A DNA stretch of 64,000 nt. It comes from Scandinavium manionii (GTDB lineage: Bacteria > Pseudomonadota > Gammaproteobacteria > Enterobacterales > Enterobacteriaceae). Within the stretch, counting starts at the first letter, position 1, and each line of letters begins with the position of its first letter. The position numbers and the translations under genes were made by a program. Below the pieces are notes generated by a model. The model was given only the letters and a program-made list of their open reading frames with translations. It had not been told where the DNA came from and did no database searches. The stretch is from contig NZ_JALIGC010000032.1 in NCBI RefSeq assembly GCF_024764775.1, positions 107,928-171,927 of the forward strand, given 5' to 3'. Positions 1 to 7,181 of the stretch are shown piece after piece.

Positions 1-111
1 AAAGAGGTTCGCTTAATAGGAATTAGCCAGTATCGTATTCAGGACGGTATTATTCAGCAGGAATGGTCAATTTTTAATGAGTTCGGTGTCATTACTCAGT
101 TAGTGTCCTGA
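1..111 (+). CDS. C-terminal end of a SnoaL-like (NTF2-fold) protein, truncated by the window edge
   Basis: Frame 1 is open from the first base to a TGA at 109-111 and gives 36 residues. The tail has the pattern of SnoaL-like or ester-cyclase proteins of the NTF2 fold: alternating hydrophobic strands, then an 'IIQQEWSIFNEFG' segment close to the C terminus. In that family this segment forms the last beta strand, which closes the small-molecule pocket. Only about a quarter of such a protein is visible, so substrate and exact subfamily cannot be given. The gene reads toward the oppositely oriented PgeF-like gene. Confidence 0.55.
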   Translation, partial: KEVRLIGISQYRIQDGIIQQEWSIFNEFGVITQLVS

Positions 112-214
112 TCGCAGTACTGAAAATCAGGGGAATTTCGCTGAACCGTTGAGATGGTGGACTGACCGGCATTCTTCCCTGCTCCTGCATAAACGGCATT
201 CTTTCACGTTTATC

Positions 215-247
215 GCGCTACAGTGTGATGTTACGCCGCTGTAGCGC
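215..247 (+). terminator. Stem-loop between the convergent SnoaL-like and PgeF-like genes
   Basis: Perfect 9-bp inverted repeat GCGCTACAG (215-223) / CTGTAGCGC (239-247) with a 15-nt loop, followed on the plus strand by only three T. Its place between convergent genes suits a terminator, but the short T-run makes this weak. The rest of 112-284 shows no other structure. Confidence 0.4.
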
Positions 248-284
248 TTTCCTCCATCTACAGAACATCCTGTCGGCCTTCGCG

Positions 285-1004
285 TTAATCCCGCACAATC
301 CATGATACCTGCTGGGTTTTCGTTGCCGGAACGTGAGTGCGTCGGCGATACGACCCTAAGCTGTCGGGCGTACAGTAGGTACAGTGTGCCAGACAGTCGA
401 TGTTTTCCTGCCGCACTCCTGCATCCAGCAGATGAATCTCGCAAAATGTCGGTAAATCAAACCACAGACTGTTTTCTTCACGTGCTGTGGCACTGATCGC
501 ATTTGGCCCTCTCGGTGTCACAGAGAACAAATCCTGCTTGTGCTGGCGCACCTGTTCTGCGGCAGGTGTTTGTAATAATGCGTCATAAAATGAGGGCGAC
601 ACCTCATAACAGCACGGCCGAATATGCGGGCCGATAGCAACGATAATATCCTCAAGACTAACCCTCGCTGCGATAAACTGCGCCACGCTTTCCCGCACGA
701 TGCCCTCTGCGGTACCCCGCCATCCGGCATGGACGCAGGCAATAAAGCGTCCGTCACGCGATGCCATCAATAAGGGTAAACAATCTGCGGTATAGACCCC
801 GATCTGCTGGCCTGCAATTTGCGTAAAGAGCCCATCCGCATGAGGACGCTCTGCAGGAGGTGCGACGTAATTGAGGATATCCGTGCCGTGGACCTGCTTG
901 ATATCCACGAGGGTGGATTTATCAAACACCGCGGATTCATGCACATCGAGAAAGGCGTGGCGAACGCCGGGGATGTCTGCCAGTAAACGGGAAAAATAGG
1001 CCAT
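285..1004 (-). CDS. PgeF/YfiH-family protein (polyphenol-oxidase-like domain), second copy type
   Basis: 239 residues, the usual size of the YfiH/PgeF (DUF152) family, known as peptidoglycan-editing amidase or purine-nucleoside-active enzymes. The three metal ligands are recognisable: H39 in QVHG, C75 in ADCLPLL and H92 in HAGWRG. Their spacings of 36 and 17 residues match those of E. coli YfiH. IGPHI near 124 and the C-terminal CTYCTP...SYRRR block are also family signatures. There is no signal peptide, so it should be cytoplasmic. The core enteric pgeF lies beside rluD/clpB in E. coli, so this copy, next to an amino-acid transporter, is probably a paralogue. It follows the transporter ATPase gene by 89 bp in the same direction and may be co-transcribed. 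Function beyond the family is unknown. Confidence 0.85.
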   Translation of the reverse strand: MAYFSRLLADIPGVRHAFLDVHESAVFDKSTLVDIKQVHGTDILNYVAPPAERPHADGLFTQIAGQQIGVYTADCLPLLMASRDGRFIACVHAGWRGTAEGIVRESVAQFIAARVSLEDIIVAIGPHIRPCCYEVSPSFYDALLQTPAAEQVRQHKQDLFSVTPRGPNAISATAREENSLWFDLPTFCEIHLLDAGVRQENIDCLAHCTYCTPDSLGSYRRRTHVPATKTQQVSWIVRD

Positions 1005-1093
1005 GAGGTTCTGTCATTCGAATGTCGTAGCCTTTAACCGTAATCCAGCGACGCCTTTACGACAAGTCGACAGGCATCGCTGGCAACGATTAA

Positions 1094-1825
1094 TTACAAC
1101 ACCTTACTGAGAAACGACGCGGTACGGGGGTTCTGCGGCGCGCTGAAAATCTGCTCCGGCGAGCCCTGCTCCTGAATAATGCCCTGGTCGATGAAAATCA
1201 CCCGGTCGGCCACTTCACGGGCAAAGCCCATTTCGTGGGTCACGATGACCATCGTCATCCCTTCCGTGGCCAGGTTTTTCATCACTTCCAGCACGTCGCC
1301 GACCAACTCCGGGTCAAGCGCGGACGTCGGCTCATCGAACAGCATGAGCGACGGCTGCATCGCTAATGCCCGGGCAATGGCCACGCGCTGCTGCTGCCCG
1401 CCAGACAGACTTGACGGCCAGGCATCGCGCTTATCGCTCAGCCCGACTTTCGCCAGCAACCCTTCGGCATAGATTACGGCCTCGGCGCGGGACATGTCGC
1501 GCAGCGCCATCGGCGCCATCAGCAGGTTTTCCAGCACCGTCATGTGCGGGAACAGATTAAAGCGCTGGAAGACCATGCCCACGCTCTCGCGCAATTTATT
1601 GAGATCGGTCTTCTTATCGTGCACCGGGAAGCCGTTGACCACCACTTCACCTTCGCTCACTGATTCCAGCGCATTCATGCAGCGTAAAAAGGTGCTTTTC
1701 CCGGAGCCGGAAGGCCCTATCACGCAGACCACTTCCTGAGGCTGAATATCACAGTCGATACCGCGCAGAACGTGACTCGCACCGAAGTGCTTATGCAGAT
1801 TTTTAATGTGAATCACTTTTGCCAA
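1094..1825 (-). CDS. Polar amino-acid ABC transporter, ATP-binding subunit (GlnQ/HisP family)
   Basis: 243 residues with Walker A GPSGSGKST (37-45), a Q-loop glutamine in the MVFQRFN stretch near 87, signature LSGGQQQR (140-147), Walker B MLFDE (161-165), a D-loop and the switch histidine in IVTHEMG near 195. This is the full set for the PAAT (GlnQ) group. It overlaps the permease gene by 23 bp, which indicates translational coupling. It is the last transporter gene of the order binding protein, permease, ATPase. It would drive import of an amino acid, probably basic or polar, at the inner membrane. The substrate cannot be read from the ATPase. Confidence 0.93.
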   Translation of the reverse strand: MAKVIHIKNLHKHFGASHVLRGIDCDIQPQEVVCVIGPSGSGKSTFLRCMNALESVSEGEVVVNGFPVHDKKTDLNKLRESVGMVFQRFNLFPHMTVLENLLMAPMALRDMSRAEAVIYAEGLLAKVGLSDKRDAWPSSLSGGQQQRVAIARALAMQPSLMLFDEPTSALDPELVGDVLEVMKNLATEGMTMVIVTHEMGFAREVADRVIFIDQGIIQEQGSPEQIFSAPQNPRTASFLSKVL

Positions 1826-2567
1826 ACCTCTTTTCCAGACGGTTAACCAGCTGCGCCAGCACGAAGGTAATTACCCAATAGACAACCGAAATGGTCAGGT
1901 ACGGTTCCCAATAAGTGGCGTACGCCCCGGAAACGGTACGCGCGGCGTACGCCAGGTCTGCCAGACCAATCGCCGACGCCAGCGAAGAGTCTTTCACAAT
2001 CGCGATGGCGTTATTGCCGAGCGGCGGCAGAATGCGGCGAAACGCCTGCGGTAAAATCACCTTGCGCATGGTTTTCCACCACGGCATACCCAGCGCGCGG
2101 GACGCTTCCATCTGGCCTTTATCAATCGACTGAATGCCTGCGCGGAAAATCTCCGACACGTAGGCCCCGGCATTAAGCGTAATTGCCACGATGCAGGATA
2201 AAAACGCGCCGTAGTTTGAACGCAATTCGCGGGCGAAATCGCTGCTCATCACGCCGTGAGTTACCAGCAGACCATCGCGTGGGTTAATGAACAGCGGTAC
2301 CAGCGCAAAATGGACCACCATGATTTGCACGAACAGCGGTGTGCCGCGAAAGGCACTGACATAAAAGCGCACCGGGAACTGCACCAGGTAGCGCAGCACA
2401 TATTTCCACGGTCCATGTTCGGCCTTCGCCATCCGGCCCAGGCCGAGCGTCAAACCCCATAACGTACCGAGGATCACACAAATAATGGTGCATTTGAGGG
2501 TCATTATCGCGCCGTCGATAAACAGCGGGCCGTACTCCTCGATAATTTCCCAACGGAATCCCGTCAT
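1803..2567 (-). CDS. Polar amino-acid ABC transporter, permease subunit (HisMQ family)
   Basis: 254 residues with about five hydrophobic segments. A clear EAA loop lies near 163-190 (EASRALGMPWWKTMRKVILP), the docking site for the ATPase. The N-terminal segment with TLKCTIICVILG is typical of the HisMQ/GlnP family. One permease gene is present rather than the HisQ/HisM pair, so a homodimer is likely. A hairpin with a T-run separates it from the binding-protein gene upstream, and it overlaps the ATPase gene downstream. Confidence 0.92.
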   Translation of the reverse strand: MTGFRWEIIEEYGPLFIDGAIMTLKCTIICVILGTLWGLTLGLGRMAKAEHGPWKYVLRYLVQFPVRFYVSAFRGTPLFVQIMVVHFALVPLFINPRDGLLVTHGVMSSDFARELRSNYGAFLSCIVAITLNAGAYVSEIFRAGIQSIDKGQMEASRALGMPWWKTMRKVILPQAFRRILPPLGNNAIAIVKDSSLASAIGLADLAYAARTVSGAYATYWEPYLTISVVYWVITFVLAQLVNRLEKRFGKSDSH

Positions 2568-2580
2568 AGCTTATCCCTGA

Positions 2581-2613
2581 AAAAACGGCGATCGTCAGTC
2601 GTGGCGATCGCCG
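2581..2613 (-). terminator. Hairpin between binding-protein and permease genes
   Basis: Inverted repeat CGGCGATCG (2586-2594) / CGATCGCCG (2605-2613). Read on the minus strand it is followed by six T. It lies in the 66-bp gap after the binding-protein stop codon. Partial termination here would give more binding protein than membrane subunits, a common arrangement in such operons. Confidence 0.65.
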
Positions 2614-2633
2614 TGAAAATAAAAAAGAAGATA

Positions 2634-3401
2634 TTACTGAGCCGGCAACGTCGGAACGTCTGCGTCAAACCAGGTTTGATAAATTTTGGCGTAGGTGCCG
2701 TCGGCGACGATCTTTTTCAGGCCGTCGTTAATTTTACCAAGCAGTTCGGTGTTACCTTTCGCTACCGCGATACCGAAATACTGACGTTCAAATTTGGCAT
2801 CCGGGACCAGTTTGAACTGTTTTTCGGGGTGCTGTTTGATGTAGTACTTCACCACACCAACGTCGCCGACCGCTGCGCTCACGCCGTCTTCAAACAGTTC
2901 TTGCAGCATCAGTGGAGTGTTGTCAAAGCGCTTGATGGCAGTACTGTTTTTACCGAGCACGTCAGAGACCACGATATCGCCGGTGCTGGAGTTCACCACG
3001 CCGACCTTCTCGTCTTTCAGCGCTGCCAGCGAACTGACTTTAGAATCCTTCGGCACCACAATCGACTGTTCAGCCGGGAAGTACGGCGCGGAGAAGTCGA
3101 TCATCTGCTTACGCTTGTCGGTAATAGTAATGCCGGAAATGATGATGTCACGGTCGCCGGAATTGAGGGTAGCGAAGATGCCTTCCCACGGCGTGTTGAT
3201 CAGTTTGATATCGAAGTTCTCGGCTTTGGCGATGGCCTTAATCACATCGATATCAAAACCTTCCAGCTGTTTCTGGCTGTTTTCAAATTCAAACGGGCGA
3301 TAGGTGCCACCCGAACCGACGATATACGTTTGTGCTGCGACTTGGGCACTGGCTGCCAGCACTGCTGTTAAACAAAAACCCTTCATCCATTTGCTGATCA
3401 T
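2634..3401 (-). CDS. Periplasmic amino-acid-binding protein of the ABC transporter (SBP family 3)
   Basis: 255 residues. The N-terminal signal peptide has K at 4 and 7, a hydrophobic run to about 21 and a likely cleavage after AQVAA. The mature part has the family-3 opening 'YRPFEFENSQKQLEGFDID' and the SGITIT...RKQMIDFSAPY segment, which contributes the Arg/Asp that clamp the alpha-amino and carboxyl groups. The closest known relatives by pattern are binding proteins for basic amino acids and glutamine. The gene heads the operon, and its promoter contains an ArgR-like box, which favours a basic amino acid such as arginine or lysine. That substrate is an inference. Confidence 0.9.
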   Translation of the reverse strand: MISKWMKGFCLTAVLAASAQVAAQTYIVGSGGTYRPFEFENSQKQLEGFDIDVIKAIAKAENFDIKLINTPWEGIFATLNSGDRDIIISGITITDKRKQMIDFSAPYFPAEQSIVVPKDSKVSSLAALKDEKVGVVNSSTGDIVVSDVLGKNSTAIKRFDNTPLMLQELFEDGVSAAVGDVGVVKYYIKQHPEKQFKLVPDAKFERQYFGIAVAKGNTELLGKINDGLKKIVADGTYAKIYQTWFDADVPTLPAQ

Positions 3402-3410
3402 ACCACCACC

Positions 3411-3462
3411 TTTTTATGCATTTAATTTGCATAAAAATACATAACTTATCAGCGTTATGCAA
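3411..3462 (-). promoter_or_regulatory. Promoter of the amino-acid transporter with an overlapping ArgR-like box
   Basis: On the minus strand there is a -35 TTGCAT (3462-3457), a 17-bp spacer and a -10 TATTTT (3439-3434). Across the -10 lies TGCAT-AAAA-ATACA (3428-3441), which fits the ArgR half-site layout TGAAT-W4-ATTCA with two mismatches. A perfect inverted repeat TTTTTATGCA (3411-3420) / TGCATAAAAA (3428-3437) also overlaps the start site. ArgR boxes normally come in pairs 21 bp apart. Only lone ATGCA half-sites are seen at that distance, so the assignment is tentative. Confidence 0.45.
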
Positions 3463-3473
3463 CAGCCGAATCA

Positions 3474-3496
3474 GGTTATAACCTCTTGTTATAACC
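3474..3496. promoter_or_regulatory. Perfect inverted repeat (9-5-9) in the divergent promoter region, putative operator
   Basis: GGTTATAAC (3474-3482), spacer CTCTT, GTTATAACC (3488-3496). It sits between the amino-acid transporter promoter and the plus-strand promoter of the FecCD-type transporter, where TATAAT lies at 3554-3559 without an obvious -35. The GTTATA core resembles the ModE half-site, and the FecCD cluster ends with a ModA-like gene, so a molybdate- or tungstate-responsive regulator is a reasonable guess. The binding protein is not known. Confidence 0.5.
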
Positions 3497-3598
3497 AAAT
3501 CCCCTCACTCTTTATGGGTAAGTGGCATGAAGGGTTTGCATAACACACCGCTATATAATTAAATATACATCGATTATTTCCCTTCTCAGAGTGATTTC

Positions 3599-4660
3599 AT
3601 GTCCAGACTACACCGCCTTTACCTGTGCACCGCGCTGGCCTGTAGCGCACTGCTCGCCACGGCTGCCCACGCAGACCGCACAGTGACGGATCAGCTAGGT
3701 CGTCAGGTGACCTTGCCCGACCACGTTAACCGCGTGGTGGTATTACAACATCAGACGCTGAATTTGCTGGTACAGCTGAATGCGCAGGACAACATCGTCG
3801 GCGTGTTGAGGAGCTGGCAAAAACAGCTCGGGCCGCAGTTTGCACGCTTTATGCCGAAAATCACCACGCTGCCGATGCCGGGCGATCTGACCCAGGCCAA
3901 TATTGAAAGCCTGCTGGCGCTACATCCGCAGGTGGTTTTCGTGGCGAACTACGCGCCGACCGAAATGATCCAGCAGATTCAAAATGCCGGTATTCCGGTG
4001 GTGGCGATTTCTTTGCGTGAGGACGCCGCCAGCGAGAAGAATAAAATGAACCCGACGATGGCCAACGAAGAACAGGCCTATAACGATGGACTGAAACAGG
4101 GCATTCGTCTGATTGGCGACGTAGTGGAACGGCCGAAAGAAGCCGAGGCGTTAATCGACTACACCTTCAGCGCACGCGCCAACGCTAACGCGCCGGTGGC
4201 CAATATTCCTGAGGATAAAAAAGTCCGCGTGTATATGGCAAACCCGGATCTCAACACCTACGGCTCAGGAAAATATACCGGGCTGATGATGGAACATGCA
4301 GGTGCGCTGAACGTGGCGGCGGCAACGGTTAAAGGTGCGCGTCAGGTGTCGCTGGAGCAGGTTTTACAATGGAACCCGCAGGTTATTTTTGTGCAGGACC
4401 GCTACCCGCAGGTGCTGAAAGCCATCGAAAGCGATCCGCAGTGGCAAGCAATTGACGCCGTGAAAAACCACCGCGTGTGGCTGATGCCAGAATATGCCAA
4501 AGCCTGGGGCTATCCGATGCCGGAAGCGATGGCGATTGGTGAGCTGTGGATGGCGAAAAAACTTTATCCGGAGCGCTATAAAAACGTCGACGTGGATGCT
4601 CTGGCGCAGGATTATTATCAGCACTTTTACCGCGTGAGCTGGAAATCGAATGCCCTCTGA
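3599..4660 (+). CDS. Periplasmic binding protein of a FecCD-type ABC transporter (TroA/BtuF-like; MolA-type candidate)
   Basis: 353 residues. A signal peptide with Sec-type AHA cleavage near 25 is followed by the class III binding-protein opening 'TVTDQLGRQVTLPDHVNRVV' and two lobes joined by a long helix. This class carries iron-siderophores, cobalamin, haem, or, in Haemophilus MolBCA, molybdate and tungstate. The downstream gene overlaps its 3' end by 11 bp. The ModA-like gene at the far end of the cluster suggests an oxyanion or metal cargo, but no ligand residue can be assigned by eye. It reads away from the inverted repeat at 3474-3496. Confidence 0.85.
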   Translation: MSRLHRLYLCTALACSALLATAAHADRTVTDQLGRQVTLPDHVNRVVVLQHQTLNLLVQLNAQDNIVGVLRSWQKQLGPQFARFMPKITTLPMPGDLTQANIESLLALHPQVVFVANYAPTEMIQQIQNAGIPVVAISLREDAASEKNKMNPTMANEEQAYNDGLKQGIRLIGDVVERPKEAEALIDYTFSARANANAPVANIPEDKKVRVYMANPDLNTYGSGKYTGLMMEHAGALNVAAATVKGARQVSLEQVLQWNPQVIFVQDRYPQVLKAIESDPQWQAIDAVKNHRVWLMPEYAKAWGYPMPEAMAIGELWMAKKLYPERYKNVDVDALAQDYYQHFYRVSWKSNAL

Positions 4661-5654
4661 GGCCCGCTTTCGCGCGCTACAAGCGGGGTTAATGGCCTTA
4701 ACTCTGCTGCTGGCACTGGTTTCGCTGTGTCTCGGCCAATATCATTTGCCAATGAGTGACGTTGTCACTCATCTTCTCCATCCTTATACGACGAACGATA
4801 TCGCCGGACAGGTGGTGTGGACGGTACGTTTACCGCGTGTGGTGATGACGTTTCTCTGTGGCGCGGCGCTGGGACTCAGTGGCGCCACGCTACAAGGCGT
4901 GTTTCGTAACCCGCTGGTCGATCCGCACATTATTGGTGTGACATCCGGCGCGGCTTTTGGCGGTACGCTGGCGATATTGTTGGGACTGAGTCCGCTGTTA
5001 ATGATGGGTTCGACCTTCGGTTTCGGCCTGGCGGCACTGGGGCTGGTGTATCTGATTGCGACTTTACAAGGGCGCGAAAGTACACTGATGCTTATTTTGT
5101 CGGGCATTATCCTCAGCGGATTTTTCGCTGCACTGGTCAGTTTGATGCAGTATCTCGCCGACACCGAAGAGGTGTTACCCAACATCGTATTCTGGCTGCT
5201 CGGCAGTTTTGCTACCGCCAACTGGCACAAAGTAATACTGGTCGCCGGGCCGGTGCTGCTGGCGGGTGCGGTGCTGTTCGCCCTGCGCTGGCGCATCAAT
5301 TTGCTGTCACTGGATGAGAAAGATGCGCGGGCGCTCGGCGTATCGGTGAAACCGCTGCGTCGCGGGGTGCTGGTCAGCTGTGCGCTTCTGGTTGCCGCTC
5401 AAGTGGCGGTCAGCGGCAGCATTGCCTGGGTCGGGCTGGTGATTCCGCATCTGGCGCGGCTGTTAGTCGGGGCTGACCATCGCCGCCTGTTGCCAACCGC
5501 GTTCTGGCTCGGCGGCGGGTTTATGATCGTGGTCGACGATCTTGCCCGCACCCTGACGAATGCCGAAATTCCCATCGGCATTATCACCGCCCTGGTCGGC
5601 GCGCCGGCCTTCACATTTTTGCTGATTTACAGCCAACGCCGGAGTGCCCAATGA
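4650..5654 (+). CDS. FecCD-family ABC transporter permease
   Basis: 334 residues, strongly hydrophobic with about ten membrane segments. Family motifs are present: the 'VRLPRVVMTFLCGAALGLSG' segment near 50-70, NPLVDPHIIGVTSGAAFG near 87-104, and the C-terminal GLVIPHLARLLVGADHR cytoplasmic loop that contacts the ATPase, ending in PIGIITALVGAPAF. It belongs with BtuC, FhuB, HmuU and MolB. The start overlaps the binding-protein gene and the stop overlaps the ATPase start (ATGA), so the three genes form a tight translational unit. Confidence 0.92.
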   Translation: MPSEARFRALQAGLMALTLLLALVSLCLGQYHLPMSDVVTHLLHPYTTNDIAGQVVWTVRLPRVVMTFLCGAALGLSGATLQGVFRNPLVDPHIIGVTSGAAFGGTLAILLGLSPLLMMGSTFGFGLAALGLVYLIATLQGRESTLMLILSGIILSGFFAALVSLMQYLADTEEVLPNIVFWLLGSFATANWHKVILVAGPVLLAGAVLFALRWRINLLSLDEKDARALGVSVKPLRRGVLVSCALLVAAQVAVSGSIAWVGLVIPHLARLLVGADHRRLLPTAFWLGGGFMIVVDDLARTLTNAEIPIGIITALVGAPAFTFLLIYSQRRSAQ

Positions 5655-6403
5655 TCACCGCTTCGTTATCCGTCAGCGAACTGCTGTACGGTCACGGCCA
5701 GCCGCTGTTTTCGCCACTCAGTTTTGCCTGTCAGCCGGGGAAGATCTGGGCCGTACTCGGCGCGAACGGACGCGGAAAAAGTACCTTACTGGATACGCTG
5801 ACAGGGGTGTTGCCCGCACTCGGTGGTCAGTTTTCGGTGGATGGCGGTGTCAGCATGGTGCCGCAGTCGTTTCGCCCGGCCTTCGCCTGGCAGGTGCAGG
5901 ACGTGGTGCTGATGGGCCGTGCTCGCCACGTGGCGCTGTTTTCACAGCCGTCAGCCGACGACCGACAGCAGGTCGCGAAGGCGCTGGCGCAGCTCAACAT
6001 TTCCGCACTGGCGCAGCAACACTTCGGCACGCTCTCCGGTGGTCAGCAGCAGCTGGTGATGATTGCCAGGGCTCTGGTCAGCGGCAGTCAGAATATTTTG
6101 CTCGATGAGCCCTGCTCCGCGCTGGATCTGGCTAATCAACAGGTAGTGCTGCAATTGATAAGCGACCTGGCACATCGCCAGCAGCGCAGCGTGCTGTTTA
6201 CAACGCACGATCCGACCCATGCATTGCAGGTGGCGAGCCATACGCTGATGCTGTTGCCGGAGGGGAAATGGCTGGCGGGTGAAACCGAAGATGTGGTGAC
6301 GGACCGCCATCTGCACCAGGCCTATGGCGTGCCGGTCAGGACGCTGACACTGGATGACTATCCACGTCAGGTAATCGCCCCATTATTTTCCATTGAGCGT
6401 TAA
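5651..6403 (+). CDS. FecE/BtuD-type ABC transporter ATP-binding protein
   Basis: 250 residues with Walker A GANGRGKST near 37-45 (Arg at the variable position), signature LSGGQQQ near 130, Walker B ILLDEP near 150 and H-loop TTHDPTHAL near 187. It has an unusually compact N-terminal half, with little sequence between Walker A and the Q-loop (VPQSFRP). The start codon overlaps the permease stop (ATGA). Its 3' end overlaps by 21 bp the 3' end of the ModA-like gene on the other strand. Substrate is inferred only from context: metal chelate or oxyanion. Confidence 0.92.
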   Translation: MITASLSVSELLYGHGQPLFSPLSFACQPGKIWAVLGANGRGKSTLLDTLTGVLPALGGQFSVDGGVSMVPQSFRPAFAWQVQDVVLMGRARHVALFSQPSADDRQQVAKALAQLNISALAQQHFGTLSGGQQQLVMIARALVSGSQNILLDEPCSALDLANQQVVLQLISDLAHRQQRSVLFTTHDPTHALQVASHTLMLLPEGKWLAGETEDVVTDRHLHQAYGVPVRTLTLDDYPRQVIAPLFSIER

Positions 6404-7108
6404 AAAACCGGCCTCACGTAAAAACGCCTGACCTTCCGATGCCACAATAAACTGTTCCAGCGGTTGCGCGGCGTCACTGAGCCGCGCCAACTGATATTCA
6501 CAGCGCGTCTGATATGCATCCGGCAGCGCCAGAATGTACAAATCGTCGGTGTTTTCCAGCGCCTGAGCGTAGTGCGCATAACCGATAAACAGGTCGGTCA
6601 AATCCTGGCGAATCAGCCACGCGCTGGCAATTTCCCCTTTCGGAACGGTTAACGACGATCTGCCGCCCACCAGCCTGTTTGCCCGCGCGGTTAGCGTCAT
6701 ATCCGGATAGTCCGCCTCGATTCGGGCCAACAGCTCGAAAGTGTAATCGCCAGACGGATCGCAGCCGGGCGTTGAGGTGCCGAGCCGCAGCAAAGGATTC
6801 GCCAGCAGGCTGAGCCAGTCGGCATTTTCCGTTTGCGCGGTTTTACGTGCCGTGAGGTTCAGACGATTAAACGCAAAGGTCGTCGTCGCCTGCGCACGTC
6901 CGTTCGCCAGCAGCGTTTGCGGATGTTGCGTGTTAGCAGAAGCGAACAGGTCGCAGCGCTCACCGGCTTCGATACGCTCCCGCAGCAGGCCCGCCGGGCC
7001 AAAATCGACAGAGACAGGAATGCCGGTTTGTTGGCTGAAATGCTGACACAGCGGAATAAATGCCCGCTTGAGACTGCCCGCAGCGAGTACGTGAAGGGTT
7101 GTGGTCAT
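6383..7108 (-). CDS. ModA-like substrate-binding protein without a signal peptide
   Basis: 241 residues from the ATG at 7108. An upstream in-frame extension of 44 residues exists but looks neither like coding sequence nor a signal peptide. The body is molybdate-binding-protein-like: 'LHVLAAGSLKRAF' near the start (oxyanion serine), CDLFASAN near 60, TPGCDPSGDYTF in the hinge region, and GEIASAWLIR near 175. ModA normally begins with a Sec signal, and none is seen, so this copy would be cytoplasmic or non-exported. No ModB or ModC gene accompanies it. The shikimate-cluster genes lie 73 bp upstream on the same strand and the FecCD-type ATPase is convergent with a 21-bp overlap. Possible roles are a cytoplasmic oxyanion sensor or buffer, or a decayed transporter component. 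Confidence 0.8.
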   Translation of the reverse strand: MTTTLHVLAAGSLKRAFIPLCQHFSQQTGIPVSVDFGPAGLLRERIEAGERCDLFASANTQHPQTLLANGRAQATTTFAFNRLNLTARKTAQTENADWLSLLANPLLRLGTSTPGCDPSGDYTFELLARIEADYPDMTLTARANRLVGGRSSLTVPKGEIASAWLIRQDLTDLFIGYAHYAQALENTDDLYILALPDAYQTRCEYQLARLSDAAQPLEQFIVASEGQAFLREAGFLTLNGK

Positions 7109-7181
7109 CAGTGTGAAATCTTTGCCCGGTTCGAAAGCAATTATCTTAGCCGGGCAAACAGGGAACGCCAGTCGAATCCAC

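Noticed and set aside
1045..1084. Inverted repeat CCAGCGA-GCC / GGC-TCGCTGG between the ATPase and PgeF-like genes
   Set aside because: The arms carry a mismatch and no T-run follows on either strand; it may be chance.
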